Source of the DNA: Dolomedes plantarius
Taxonomy: Eukaryota > Arthropoda > Arachnida > Araneae > Dolomedidae
Length of the DNA stretch: 64,000 nucleotides
Direction of reading: 5' to 3'
NCBI GenBank assembly: GCA_907164885.2
Contig: OU015490.1
Coordinates: 204,605,661 to 204,669,660 of the forward strand
In this document: positions 45,085 through 57,091 of the stretch, one piece after another
Layout: every line of letters begins with the position of its first letter
Position numbering within the stretch: the stretch's first letter is position 1
The notes under the pieces: model-generated
Told to the model about the DNA's origin: nothing
What the model saw: only the letters and a program-made list of their open reading frames with translations
Databases searched by the model: none
Program-made: the position numbers and the translations under genes

Positions 45085-47320
45085 AAATAAAGAATTGAAA
45101 TCAAGTTATAATCAAGCCGTAAAAAAATATTTGTGTCTCTTAATGGTAGATTGTTATAGCTTTTACTATAATTTTAAAGGGAACAACATCTCATAATGTA
45201 TATAAGAAAATAACGTAATATTTTATACAAATTAAAGGTCTCGCACGATAGTACATCAAAAATATATTGGAACTCATTTTTGAACACGTAATTATAATTT
45301 CAACAAAACTTTATACACATTATTATAACTACAACTGAAACAGTGCTCTACAGGTTGATCAACGCAACTGTTTTATGGTAATTAATTTTCATCTTTCTTC
45401 AATAGAATGACTTAGGAACAGTAGAGGACTTAAGGTTTATTTTTTAAAGAAAATTTCAGTTTATGTTAAAATAATAATAGTAACATGACACAGGATAATT
45501 GGTCGGCTAAGGGGCCAAGGTCTGCTAATTTTAAAGTTTACAGACATTATGCTGCACGCTATATAATAAAAAGGGTGCATTCAAATGAATGTACACAAAC
45601 CTATCTGATGGTGCATTCACATTGGACAGAGTTCTCTCCCCGACTCCCCTGTCATCACTTAGTCACGGTAACATTAGACACGGTATTTAGAACAACCCCC
45701 TTCCCGCTCTTGATCTCCCCCGCTCTTGGTGTCTCCCCGACCCCGCTCGACACCATTTGACCCGCTGACCCCACTCTCTTTCTTTGAAGGACCGCCAGAG
45801 GAGGCGATCCGGCTCAGGGACAGAGTACAGAGACACATAAATCACTGGCAGAGGCAGAGAGCGCTGTGCCAGTCTGTACGCGCTATAAAAAGATTTCTTC
45901 CGCTATCTGAGCTAAACAAATAGCCTATCTATCAATATTTGAAGGGAACAAGTAATGTAAGCTCTATCAATTCAAAACTTTGGATTTAGCATTGTTCATT
46001 AGGAAAACTATGACAAAGAAAATGAACCTTTTGTCAGCTCATATAAACTAAAATTTATGACAAATAACTGTTGATAAACAGAGAAAAATAAAAATTTTTC
46101 TTAAAATTTAAATTTGTCTATATTTCTGAACTGCCATAAATTAAAATTAATTATTTAGCCTTACCAAACGACTGAAGCAATCCACTTCGTGGAAACTCAA
46201 CAGGAAAAACTAAGGTCTCCTTCAAAGATTTGATCCGTCAACGAGCAGTCGTTTGAGAAGAGAGGTTATTTTTCCAGAAAGAGGATGAAAATGGCACAAG
46301 TGAGGATCAATGGGATCTCGCTCCCTTGCCCTGGCCAAAGCCGAGAATGTGTTGGGGAGAAAATAGTCTCCAATCGTCCCCCACTCTTCACCAAATATCA
46401 ACAATTGAGTGACAGATTATTGTTAGTGAACGGGGCACCAATGATATGGTGGAACAGGGTACTAATTTATGTACCGGTCACTATGTGATCGATGGTTTTT
46501 AATGTGAATTTTGGAAACCAAATGATTACTCAGAAGTTACAATAACATCCCTAATTATTTGACACATAAACAATGAATACATGTACAGTTATTAATATAT
46601 GTTTTAAATGCATAGTATTTAAGCTACCTACGTATTACCATTATCAAAAATTAATTCAATAGACTTCATAACATCAGTCAACGTATGTCATCTCTAAATA
46701 TTATTAATCAATATATTTATTTCCTTTATCAATCAATATATTTTCTTATTCAACATTATCAATCAATATATATACTTCATTCCTTGAAGATATGTGATGC
46801 CAAAATTGGTCTCCCTAATTCACTATGTTTTTTTTTCTACTGCTATCAACTATGCTACCCATCAATTCTCGTATCAGATATTCGAGCGTTCTTTTTAAGC
46901 AATCAGGGAAACAAAATAAACTTCTTCTACCTTGGATGAGGTCGACGGATCATGTTGGAATTGTTCCTCGGGAAGCCAGGGTTTCTGCCTTCGATGTTAT
47001 GCTCACGGCGGACACTGTCATCTGATGGGGCTATCGGGCGTATGACCGGCCTCCAGATAAGGCGTCTCAGCTTTGACCGACGACAGAATCGGGGACGGAT
47101 CACGGTGAACTCCAGTATTTTGGGTGTTCGGTGCATCGACACTCGGAATTTGGTGAGTTTTGTCTCAGGCGGAAATCTAATCGTTGATCTTTCATCAACA
47201 TCTCTTATCACCATCTCGCGTACCCACATCTCTCATTAAAATCCCTGCCAAACTCTGGTATCAAAAATCTGCCATTCCCTTTCTTTCAAAACTTCTTAAA
47301 TGACTTCTCTCTTATTCATT
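45085..47320. other. Gene-free stretch with a GC-richer island
   Basis: The segment at about 45590-45900 is markedly C-rich then purine-rich (CCCCGACCCC and CCGCCAGAGGAGGCG) and differs in composition from its surroundings. The ORFs over it (45485-45760, 45726-45923) have no recognisable domain. 46952-47239 is open on both strands without a motif. I do not recognise any gene. Confidence 0.35.
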
Positions 47321-47327
47321 ATCTCCG

Positions 47328-47855
47328 TTGCTTGAGGCTCTTATTGGTAGATTTGTTTATCCATTAGTGTATCCCAGTTCGTTTATTCCTGCAGCTAAAC
47401 AAGCGACAACACTGAATGAAATCACGGGAAATTATAAATTAACTAAAGAACATATTAAGAATAAAATTAAGGGTTATTACATAAATGTATGGCAAGAAAA
47501 TTGGGAGCGAAGCAGTTTAGGAAGTAATGTATTTTAGGTATTCCCTAGAGTTTCTACAAAAAGATTGTCGGCAGATTTCCTTGTTAATCAAGCAATTACT
47601 GAACATGGCTGTATAGGGGTATATCAAAACAGATTTTTTTATAAAACAAATCTTTGTGAGTGTGGCAGTATGCAAACTATAAAGCACTGTATATACAATT
47701 GTAGCAAATGTGAAGCACGAAAAAACTTACCTTTGGCCTTTGAAGACTGGGCACCTAGTAAATTATTTACGGATTATTATTGTAGAAGGCATATCAAGAA
47801 TATTATGCAGGAACTTACGAATATACAATTCCCCCTACAAGGGGAAGGAGGATAG
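47328..47855 (+). pseudogene. LINE ORF2 C-terminal fragment
   Basis: One frame with a single in-frame stop (47535-47537) encodes NVWQENWERSSLG, then FPRVSTKRLSADFLVNQAIT and EHGCIGVYQNRFF. A Cys-rich end follows, CECGSMQTIKHCIYNCSKCE. This is the usual end of non-LTR retrotransposon ORF2 after the RNase H domain, with its CCHC-like terminal motif. It is followed by a short 3' region with an A run at 47901-47912. Reverse transcriptase and endonuclease are absent, so this is a 5'-truncated insertion, the common LINE fate. The clade is not assigned. Confidence 0.75.
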
Positions 47856-47859
47856 CCCC

Positions 47860-48780
47860 TCAGATTGAAAAGAAAAAAATGATATGTAAATGAATTGTAA
47901 AAAAAAAAAACTTCGGGAAAAGACTGGGCTGGATTGCCGGGATGATTAGTTTTATTATTGAAGGGTCGTATAACCTTCGTGTGTGGACGGCGGCGATATT
48001 TCTTATCCATTGGTGTACATTCAGCATTGTCATTGGACCTTGGGCTCCTTCTTTCCCCTGATTCCTTCCAATCTTCGTCCATGGGATGTATTTTATTTTC
48101 TCTACACTGGTTTCGCCATTTCTTTTTCTCTCGCTATCCTCCCCTGTCTCCATTACCCACTGGCGTGACTTTCTGACCTCTTGCACCTGTTGAGCTTTCT
48201 TTTCTCAGAATATCGCACTCCTTCTCATTAGCGTTAAAATCTTTCGGATTCCTTCTGTGCAGTTTCAATCTAACCACAGCTTTCCATCACTACTGGTGAT
48301 TTTTTTGTAATTGCGCCATTTCACCAACTGTCTTCCTACTTCATAAACAACTCCTTCCCCTCTTGTATGCTTTGTATCTCTCTCCCCAAACCACAATTCC
48401 TTCTTCCACAAATGTCACGACCCTGGGACAACTTGCCCCAAAGAAGGGCTGTCAATGCTCGAACAGGTGTCTCTTTCTGCTGATTGGTGATAGTGTAATG
48501 CAAAATCAGGGAGAAAAACTAAATACGATAGTTGCAACATACGAAATTAGGGGTACTGCCCAAGGTTCTCAGAGATATCAAAAAGGCCAAAACTGTAAAA
48601 TTTTATCACCGGATATTTTACAAATTTCATAATAAATGATTGAGTGTTTTCCTTCCTAGGGTCTTTCCCGTAACTGATCCAGTGTCTACCATATGCTTCA
48701 GAATTTTCTAGTCTTCTTCCTTTATGCTTCCTCCACCCCCTTTTGTTCGTTCAGACCCCCCCTGGGGTAGGTACCGCCCA
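47860..48780. other. Gene-free stretch
   Basis: ORFs on both strands (47777-48186 minus, 47958-48176 and 48363-48632 plus) have no recognisable domain. The sequence is richer in C/T than its surroundings. I see no gene. Confidence 0.35.
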
Positions 48781-48796
48781 CTTTGGGAAACCCTGA

Positions 48797-49240
48797 TCTA
48801 TAGCAATTCAAAGAGCGTGTTGCAGTTCCTTGAATTTGTTTACCTTTCAGCTCATCCTCCTTACATCTTGAAAATTTTAGAGCTGCACAGTTAAATTGTA
48901 AACAGGGGATATGAATATTGATTCTGCTGGGTACTTGACCACGTCGGGATTAAAGGAAAGGAACTTGATAATGCAACCGCAAGGTCAGCTAGCATTCCTT
49001 TTTGTGATATCAAGCATGCTATCAATAGTACCGTTTTTTATCGCTGGCAAAGTCCCTGGAACGAGCAGACCTTCAATAAATTGCATACTAGCAAACCGCA
49101 TATTCATATCTGGCTTCATCTGCGTTCTCGTAAGCGGAATGTCGTATTAATACGGGGACATATTGGCGACACATGTTTCACCCATAGACTTCTCTGGCTA
49201 GCTGAGAGCAAACCTTTCTGTGACATCTGCAAAACATAAT
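48797..49240 (+). pseudogene. Second LINE fragment: RNase H and C-terminus
   Basis: In shifting frames the translation gives SNSKSVLQFLEF, HPPYILKILELH, then the RNase H signature FCWVLDHVGIKGKELDNATA. The ending RKRNVVLIRGHIGDTCFTHR and LLAESKPFCDIC-like Cys motif follow. It resembles jockey-type ORF2 ends and differs from the fragment at 47328. Just upstream (48772-48812) lies an end-like sequence whose complement starts CAGGGTTTCCCAAAGTGG, reminiscent of a hAT terminus. A partner end was not found. Confidence 0.7.
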
Positions 49241-49244
49241 TTTC

Positions 49245-50170
49245 TGTTTCCCATACCTTTCCTCACCTATAGAGAAAATGTGTCTAAAGTTTGCCAACTT
49301 GGATTCAAAGATTTTTTTAAAAAATTGTACTCCGTAATAGAGAAAGAAATTTTACACCTTGGGACATTTTCTTTTTTTTTAAATGCAAATAATATTTAAA
49401 AAATTAAATTATTCGGAGAAAAGAATATGGTTTAGTGGGTTTTAAACGCTCCCCAATTCCTTTGGTTGAGGAAATTTATAAAGTGAATCCTGTTGCAAGG
49501 CGCAGAAAAGTTCAGACTATCTGAAAATGCCATTTTTATTAGATTATCAGCATTTATGTAACTTTAAATAATGGACAAATTTTCTCCATAGTTTAACATT
49601 GATGTAAGATTATCCAATAGGGTTATTAAACAGAAGCATTGATTGATTGTATGAGAATCAGTGGTCACCACCTAAGGCATTTTAACTCAGCTAATGTTTT
49701 TCTTTCGGAACTTGCTGGAGAAAAGCCACATCCGAATTTTCGTTTTTACACGATATCGCATTTTACCCTTATTTTTGATTTCAATACTTAACCTTGTCTC
49801 CACTGTCACTCGTTTTTAACGATATAGTTTTTACTCTTATGTTTGGTTTAACAATTTCGCCTTGTCTCACCTGTCACTTTACAACACCTTGCTTTCAACA
49901 TATCAACCGCTCTCATTGCCTTTTATTACTTCATACGTATATATGTATGTTTATGACGTTTACCCGTGTTGTAGCTGCTTTGTTTCTTAACGTTTTAATG
50001 TTTGTCAATCCTGACATCTTTATTTAGGCACCTTTTCAACGCCGTTTGTCCTTGTCCGGCTCATATGTCCCATATTTGGATCATGCGCCGAATATCAAAT
50101 GAAATCAAACCAAAACCAAATGTTTACCTTCATCGCTTCACAAAGTCGATCGAAACACGTCTATGAAGTT
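49245..50170. other. Gene-free stretch
   Basis: No gene or recognised element. Confidence 0.35.
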
Positions 50171-50177
50171 GGCCCCC

Positions 50178-50555
50178 CGACATTGAGATATCCAAATTTT
50201 GAAAACGGCATTCGTTTGAGCGTCGTTTGAGCGTGTTTGAGCACCAAAAATTTTCGTTCGATCTCCATTTGTAAAAAAGTTATGGGCATTTCATTTTTTG
50301 GCGGGAAAACACCTAGCCCCCTCCCCCCCCCCCGACATTGAGATATTAAAATTTTGAAAACGGCATTCGTTTGAGCGTCGTTTGAGCGTGTTTCAGCGCC
50401 AAAAACTTTCGTTTGAGCGCCATTTGTAAAAGAGTTATGAGCATTTCATTTTTTGGCGGGAAAAACACCTAGCCCCCCCCCCCCCGACATTGAGATATTA
50501 ATATTTTGATAACGGCATTCGTTTCAGCGTCGTTTGAACGTGTTTGAGCGCCAAA
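50178..50555. repeat. Tandem repeat of about 153 bp, two and a half copies, with C runs
   Basis: Units start at CGACATTGAGATAT at 50178, 50333 and 50485. Each contains GGCATTCGTTTGAGCGTCG and GGCGGGAAAA and ends in a run of 10-13 C. The third unit stops after about 70 bp. Non-coding, satellite-like. Confidence 0.9.
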
Positions 50556-50640
50556 ATGAGGCAGAGTAAAAATACGAAATTATCAACAAATAACGATAAA
50601 ATATAATACACTGAAGTGCCACTGGATTAGGGATACCTAC

Positions 50641-51253
50641 CTAGTAACTACATGGGCCTCCTCTGGCCTTGATAACGGCTGCCACACGACGAGGCATAGA
50701 TTCAACAAGTTTCTGGAAACGTTCCACGGGAATGGCTTGCCAAATATTGGCTAAAGCTGTCCATTATTCAGTAAGGTTCTTTGGTGCTGCGTGATGGCCT
50801 TTCCCGGCTTGTTCCAAAACATCCCAAAGATGCTCAATAGGATTTAAGTCTGGGCTTCTAGGTGACCAATTCATGACAGAGAAGTCAGAGGAATGCTCAT
50901 CCAACCAGCCAGTAGCCAACCGGGACTTGTGAGAGGTACAGTTGTCTTGCTGGAAAACTCCATTACCGTGCGGATAACAGAACAGCATAAACGGATGGAG
51001 GTGATCACCCAGCAACTCTACGTACCGAATTGCATTGAGGGAGGTTGGTACACGCACCAAAGATCCCAAACTGTGCCACGAAAAAACACCCCAGACCATG
51101 ATTGAGCTACCATGCCCTTGTACAGTTCCAGCCAGGCATGCAGGATCCATGGCTTCATGAGCCTGACGCCATATTCTCAGCCTCCCATCGGCGTTAAGTA
51201 GTCGGAATCGAGACTCGTCACTCCATGCTACTCGTTTCCAGTCCTCTACACTC
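50641..51253 (-). pseudogene. Tc1 transposase fragment (catalytic core)
   Basis: Encodes the segment from SVEDWKRVAWSDESRF through FQQDNCTSHK and SPDLNPIEHLWDVLEQ, so all three catalytic acidic residues are visible, but the N-terminal DNA-binding half is absent. A premature stop (codon TTA to TAA relative to the first copy) follows NLTE near 50764. The long minus-strand frame that starts at 51297 is a chimera whose first residues come from Copia DNA. Confidence 0.9.
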
Positions 51254-51265
51254 TTGTGAAGATAA

Positions 51266-52238
51266 TTGAAAATGCAGACCCAGATAGAAAAACTCAATGC
51301 AAATAATTACGGCAATTGGGTCGAAGATATGAAGTACATTCTTATGGAAAGGGGATGCTGGGGTATAGTAGCAGGTACTGAACTATTAGCTATAATGGAA
51401 TTTGAGCTTGAAAAGGTAGTTACAGAAAGTAAAGATGCCGATACCGCCAATGGTATATTAATTAAAGATGCCGGTGCCGTGAAAAGTATAGTTACACATG
51501 CAGAGCATCCTAGATCTGAAATCACGTATCTCGATATTAAAGATTATAATCTCCGTGCTGGTGTAGCGGTTTCCTTAATTTATTTGAATATTTCTCCTGA
51601 ATTTAGAAAAAATATAGAAGGAATAGAAAATGCTCGTGAGGCATTGCTTAAGTAAAAATTATTTTTCGAGCCTCATAATAGGTCACGACATATGCAGCTG
51701 ATTTCCGAGTTATTTTCCAGTCGAATTCAACCGCATAAAAAAATCAGCTTATTTGCAGCACGTTTGGCAAGAATTGTCGAAAAATTACGTGGAATAAATC
51801 ACCCTATTAATGAACTTTACGTCAGTTTTCAGTTGCTACAGTACTTACCAGAAAGAATATGACAGTATATCACAGTCCATATTACGGTGGCCAGATGAAA
51901 AGTTTAAATTTAAGGATATTCTTGCGGAGTTAGTGGCAGAGGAAGATAGATTAACCGTACGGGAACAAGACCGTAGTAAAGCACACGAGGTTAAGGCAAA
52001 CTCTGCAGTAACACGCAACATGTTTCAGAAGGGTGTGATATGTTACGGGTGTAATCAAGTGGGGCACATTAAGAAAAATTGCTCATTTAAAGATCCAGTT
52101 CCTGTGTACCAACCTAAACAACTTGTTTCGACATGGAATACGTCACATTACCAGACAAGTACATTAATTCGAAGTCGATCTCCCGCACGTGGTATGAGTC
52201 CTGTACGTCATAAGTCAAGATCCAAAACGACCTTTTAA
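51266..52238 (+). pseudogene. Copia gag with CCHC zinc knuckle, broken
   Basis: The first frame (51272-51655) starts MQTQIEKLNANNYGNWVEDM, the typical gag opening of Copia elements, and contains the UBN2-like capsid region. The second frame (51810-52238) continues with FQLLQYLPE-like sequence and ends with the nucleic-acid-binding knuckle CYGCNQVGHIKKNC (from 52041), then a basic Ser/Arg tail. The two frames are separated by a disrupted stretch of about 150 bp. Gag would form the virus-like particle. Confidence 0.85.
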
Positions 52239-52242
52239 GAAG

Positions 52243-52653
52243 GTGACTTCTAAGTCAGCTAATTTCGTGCATGCCTATGTCAGCAATTTCGAAGAGTCTT
52301 CAAACTTGGGGACTTTCGATACTGCAGCTAGTCATCATTTCTGTAAGGTAAAGGACTGGTTCAAGAACTTTGAAGAAATACAAGACGATAAATTATCCGT
52401 AGCTATCGAAGGTGTGACTTTCCCGATCACTGGTAAAGGGACTATTCAGCTTCAGTTTGGTTCCAGAATTTTTCATTTATATAATGTTATGTACTCACCT
52501 AACCTTAAATTGAATTTGATTTCAGGTTCTGTTTTGGACAGCCAAGGTCTTAGATTCGAAGGTGGTCAGAGTGGTGTAAGAGTTAAAAACCGGTATGGAA
52601 AAACTATTTTTTGTGCTAAATTAAAAAAATGGTTTGTATCAAGTTTGTCCTAA
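52243..52653 (+). pseudogene. Copia protease segment
   Basis: Contains GTFDTAASHHFCKVKDWF at about 52310-52365. The active-site triad expected as DSGA/DTGA reads DTAA, so the catalytic glycine is replaced. The downstream ILDLNLISGSVL-type strand (NLKLNLISGSVLDSQGL) is present. It is a frame of the pol polyprotein, separated by a frame change from the integrase. Confidence 0.8.
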
Positions 52654-53552
52654 AAATCCCCGGATAGCTAGCCAGAAGGAAAATTACAGAGCATGTGTGT
52701 CAAGAAAAGTTGACGATGAGTTAATACATCGAAGGTTGGCACATATTAGTCCATATGTAATCAGAGACACAATTAGGAAACATGCCATAAAGGGTTTAGA
52801 AAGATTTGAGGGGCATAATTTCGTCTGCGAAACCTGTACACTCAATAAATTTAAGCGGGTAAGTTTTAAACCTATAAATTTTAGACGTTCTAAACACCCC
52901 AATGATTTGATCTATATGGATGTTTGGGGTCCTTGCAGTACTATTGGTCGGAACGGTGAAAAGTATTTTTTTATCAATTATAGATGATTTTTCGGGTAAA
53001 TCCTCTGTCTACCCTATGTGTGAAAAATCTGAGGTATTTAGAATCTTTAGAAATCATGTTGCTCGTGCAGAGAGGTTCCTAGGACGGAAGGTGAAATGTA
53101 TCCGTACGGATAATGGAACAGAATTCATAAACAACAATTTCACAGCGTTTTGCAATGAACATGGTGTAAAACACGAACTTACGAACACATATACGCCAGA
53201 GCAGAATTGTACGGCAGAGAGATATAATCAAACGGTATCAAATGGGGCAAAATGCTTGTTAGCAGATAGTGGATTAGAAACAAAATTTCGGCCTGATGCA
53301 GTTTTAAGTTTTACATATGTCTGGAACAGGGTCGTCCATAAAGGTTTAGGGAAAACTCCCTTTGAACTATTTGGTGGATATAAACCATCACTAAACCACT
53401 TGAAGCCGTTTGGGTCCATCGCAGATGTTGGTGTACCAAGACAGCATAGAGCAAAGTTGGACGCCAAGGCGAGGAAGGGGGTTATGATAGGATATGCCTT
53501 TAACACCAAAGGTTATAGGATATGGTTCCCTGACACCGACAATGTGATATAA
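52634..53552 (+). pseudogene. Copia integrase segment
   Basis: The zinc-binding GAG-pre-integrase domain is in 52634-52987 (HRRLAHISPYVIRD ... CETCTLNKFKR). The catalytic core follows in 52980-53552 with IDDFSGKSSV (first Asp), IRTDNGTEFINN (second Asp) and TAERYNQTV (Glu), then the GYKPSLNHLKPFG end. One frame change falls at about 52975-52985. Integrase would insert the element DNA. Confidence 0.88.
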
Positions 53553-55119
53553 ACCATAAATGTCAGATTTTGTGAAGATCCGCAATGTGCAGATAGCGAC
53601 AGTGGAGCATCGATGGGCCCCAGTGAGAATTTCAACACTGAACTACACTCCGAAGATAAGGGAGAAAATGATATTTCTATTATTCCGTTAGGTCATAACC
53701 TACCCCTTGAGAGTGATGATGAGGATTTGGTGGAAAGGAATGTTTCTGGGGAAACCCACAGTGATAAAAATTGAAAGCCCCTTATCAGCCGAAGATCTAA
53801 AACGCGTCGATTGGGAAAGAAAAGTGGTCCCACGAACAAAAAGTAAACGTATAGATGTATACTATTATGAAGCAGGTTCCAACATTAGACTTAGGTCTAC
53901 AAAGGATGCCTTAAAGTATTGTAAGAAGAATGGTATAAAATACACGGAACACATTTTTGATTTTTCCGGTGAAAATCCATATCAAGGAATAATTTCAGAT
54001 AAACCAGTTACCGCCTCCACAAGCTATGCCAGTTCCTGACTAGATGAAATCCATATTCCCAACACTTATAAACAAGCAGTGAGCTCCTCACAACACAAGC
54101 AATGGGTAGAGGCCATGGGAGAAGAAATGAAAATCATGGCAGAAAGACATGTATGGCACCTTGTTAAGTTACCGCCAGATACTGATGTCATCGGATGCCG
54201 GTGGGTTTTCACATTGGAAAGAGACGAAAAAGGCAAAGTGGCCAGGTATAAGGCAAGACTAGTGGCACAGGGTTTTAAACAAGTAAAAGGAGTGACTTAC
54301 GAAGAAACTTTTAGCCCAGTCATTAATTTCAGTCTAATTCGTTTTTGTTCACTTTTAGTAGTTTTAGAGGGTTGGATCCACAGACAGTGTGACGTAAAAG
54401 AAGCTTATCTATACGCGCCATTAAAACATAACATTTACATGTCTCAACCACCCAGTTTTGCTGTGAAAGGTAAGGAGACTTTAGTTTGTAAGTTGGATAG
54501 AGCAATTTATGGACTACACCAGAGTGGTCGAGAATGGTTTTTCGAGATTCATAAAGTATTGACAGAACTTGGTTTTAGCAAATTGAATTGGTGTAATTGT
54601 GCATATGACTTTAATTGTGTGTTGATTTTCCTTTTGTATGTTGATGACATAGTTTTGTTTGGAAAGGACGAGAAAGTAATAGACAAGGCCATTGGATTGT
54701 TGGAAAAACATTTTGACTTAAAAATTTTGGGTAAGACTAAAAAGTTGTTGGGGGTTGAGTTTGAGGAAAAGGGAGGTGAAGTTTTGTTGAGCCAGTCGAT
54801 TTATATTGACGATATTTGTAAAAGGTTTACTAGCTTCTTGATACCTGTTTCTTCACTTCCAATCAGCAAAGGTAGTGTCTTCTCAAAGAAACAATGTCCA
54901 CAATCAGATATTCAAATAGATGAAATGTCACATTTTCCTTATAGGAATTTATTAGGCTGTCTATCTTTTCTTGCTAGTACAACCAGGCCCGTCATAAGTT
55001 ACGCCGTTAACATCTTTAGCCAGTACCAGAGTAATCCTGGTAGGTTTCACTGGGACGGTCTAATAAAACTTTTGAGCTATGTCATACACACACGCAATTA
55101 TAAACTTAAACTTACATGA
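53553..55119 (+). pseudogene. Copia reverse transcriptase segment
   Basis: The linker at 53553-54040 is broken by stops. From 54079 a 346-codon frame carries the RVT_2 domain: WVEAMGEEMKIMAERHVWHL, GCRWVFTLERDEKGKVARYK, VDVKEAYLYAPL-type segment, and the catalytic LLYVDDIVLFG with YVDD at residues 187-190 (54637-54648). The motif is intact, but flanking frames are not. Confidence 0.88.
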
Positions 55120-55624
55120 AATGAACCTAGTATTGTAGTTTACACTGATGCGGACTTAAAATATTTAAGACAATTTGCTGCCAATAAAGATGACAGGACA
55201 TCTATGGGGTTACAGATAGTTTTTTTTTGGAAAAGCTCCAGTCATGCGGAGGACTTTTAAGGAGAAATGCGTGTCGTTGTCAACTATAGAGAGTGAATTC
55301 TATGCTATGACAGAGGCCACGAAGGAACTGATGTGATTTGATAGAATCCTAGGTGAATGTTACGACAGAAAGTTAGTTTTTGGTAAGAAATTGAAGTCGA
55401 TTCTATATGTTGATAACACCGCTTGCATAGATTTTGTCAAATCCCCAGTTGAAAACCATAGGAGTAAACATATTGATGTCCGGTTGTTTTTTGTCCGAAA
55501 CTTGGTTTATCAAAACATTTTTGACATAAAATATATAAAGAGTAAGAAAAAATTAGCTGATCCATTCACCAAACCTCTGACGAGGTTCGAACTGAGACAT
55601 TTATGTGATGAAATTTTTTCATGA
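55120..55624 (+). pseudogene. Copia RNase H segment
   Basis: The remains start with VYTDADLKYL at about 55138 and continue through frame changes to the readable end 55391-55624, with VDNTACIDFVKSPVENHRSK, IDVRLFFVRNLV and LADPFTKPL. These are the standard final motifs of Copia polyproteins. Confidence 0.85.
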
Positions 55625-56196
55625 ATCTCTGGAGTTGTATGATCACATTGTTACCCTTTGAAGTGTTTTGAATTTTGAAAGTGCAGTGTTTTTAATGTAA
55701 ACTTGTTTAATGAAATTTGTTTAAACTAATCAAATAAATTTGTTTAATGTAAACTTGATAGATACTCAGTATCTATTGTTTGAATTGTTTTATTTGATGA
55801 ATATACAATGCAGTTTTACTTTATGATATTTTGAACTTAAATATTTTAAAAGAAAATTTTAAGAATTTGAATATGATATACATTAATTAATATATTTTTT
55901 CTTAATGAGAAACCAATTTGTTTTATGCATATGAATGAGCTTGTATGAGTGGACGCCCACGCATGTATTGATATATGATCATGATTGAATGTAGTGTTGT
56001 CTTAGTAATTATGTGTTTTAACCTTTTATTGTAGTTTGTAATTTGTAGTATTGTGTATATTGGTTTTTTTAGATAGCAATTGTAAATACAGAAGCAAGCA
56101 CAGTTTTTTTATAACTTGAAAACCTGATTTGTAAACTGTGATGGATTTATTTTATTCTGTTGCTTATTTTGTGTCGAAAAGACAAGTGGGGGCATT

Positions 56197-56948
56197 TGTT
56201 AGCAATATGAACCAATAGTTAGTTTGAAGATTCATTAATTACTTGCCTTTCCGAAGTTTGAAGTCATATTCTGCATTTCCATTTTAAGCCGATTCAAGTT
56301 AAGGCGATTCAATTAATAACTAAACCGAATCAACGACGTAAGTTTCGTTTAGATTACGTCATGTCTGGCAAACTGCCATACGTCATATAATTAAATACAA
56401 AATCTTCAGTTACCAGCCGATAGCATTTTTCAAGTGAAGTGATGTACATCAACCCGATATTTGAATATCGGCTTTTGTTAAGTGTATATAAGCGGCGAAC
56501 ACTATCGAGAAAACTCATCACGGCATCAAGGATACACACATTATCGTAAGCTTGTTCTTGAGCGGATGAAATATTGGGATGAAGTATCAAGCCTGTCTAG
56601 AGTAAGACGTTTTGTATTAGTTATGTATTAATTCTTGTGATAGTCCATCACGGTATGATAAAATATAATGTTTGTTTTAAAACTGATCTAAAGAAAACCC
56701 CAGTATTATTAGTAAGAAGAAAGATGTTGATATTGTTGTTTTTATCTAATTCTTAACTAGTTTTTCAAATGAATAAACTTTTAGTTATTGTTAAAAAGTC
56801 TTATCGTCTATACATTATTTTGAACAACTTTAATGGTTTTAACGTATACCTTTTTTAACATAGCTTTTACTGCACATTTTAAATTCTGCTATTTAAATAT
56901 AAATTATAAGAATTGTTGACGTGCATGTTTTTAACATGTACGCTAACA
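56197..56948 (+). repeat. Copia 3' LTR (752 bp)
   Basis: Begins TGTTAGC and ends GCTAACA, perfect 7-bp inverted ends, after a purine-rich AAGTGGGGGCAT tract. It matches 1-748 at the window start. Confidence 0.9.
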
Positions 56949-57091
56949 AATTCCAACAACTAATTCAGAACAACCACGGTACGCGCTATATATGCAGTTA
57001 CCACAGCGTCCTCACTTGTGCATACATGATGCGCAGCGCTACACAATTTGCATAGGCTTTGCTATCCCTAATTCAGTGGCACTTCAGTGTA

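Larger units (their letters stand above)
51254..56948 (+). mobile_element. Copia-type LTR retrotransposon lacking its 5' LTR
   Basis: Order: gag, zinc knuckle, protease, integrase, reverse transcriptase, RNase H, 3' LTR. This is the Copia order, with integrase before reverse transcriptase. The 3' LTR ends at Tc1 sequence AATTCCAAC, which is also the matching Tc1 position in the intact copy (18414). The 5' LTR is missing and the internal region abuts a more distant Tc1 position. Frames are broken in at least five places, so the element is dead. Confidence 0.9.
50609..57089 (-). mobile_element. Tc1-type transposon, second copy, split by a Copia element
   Basis: The left TIR at 50609 (CACTGAAGTGCCACTGGATT) and the right TIR ending at 57089, each next to TA (50607-50608, 57090-57091), belong to the same family as 17335-18553. 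The Tc1 sequence runs 50609-51253 and 56949-57089. Between them, the part equivalent to about 17977-18413 of the first copy is missing and Copia DNA stands in its place. Confidence 0.9.

Noticed and set aside
46952..47239. ORFs open on both strands
   Set aside because: Neither translation shows a domain. Open frames on both strands over the same segment reflect local composition.
50764..51297. A single 177-codon gene on the minus strand
   Set aside because: Its first 16 or so residues come from Copia DNA and the rest from Tc1. It is a chance fusion across the junction at 51253/51254.
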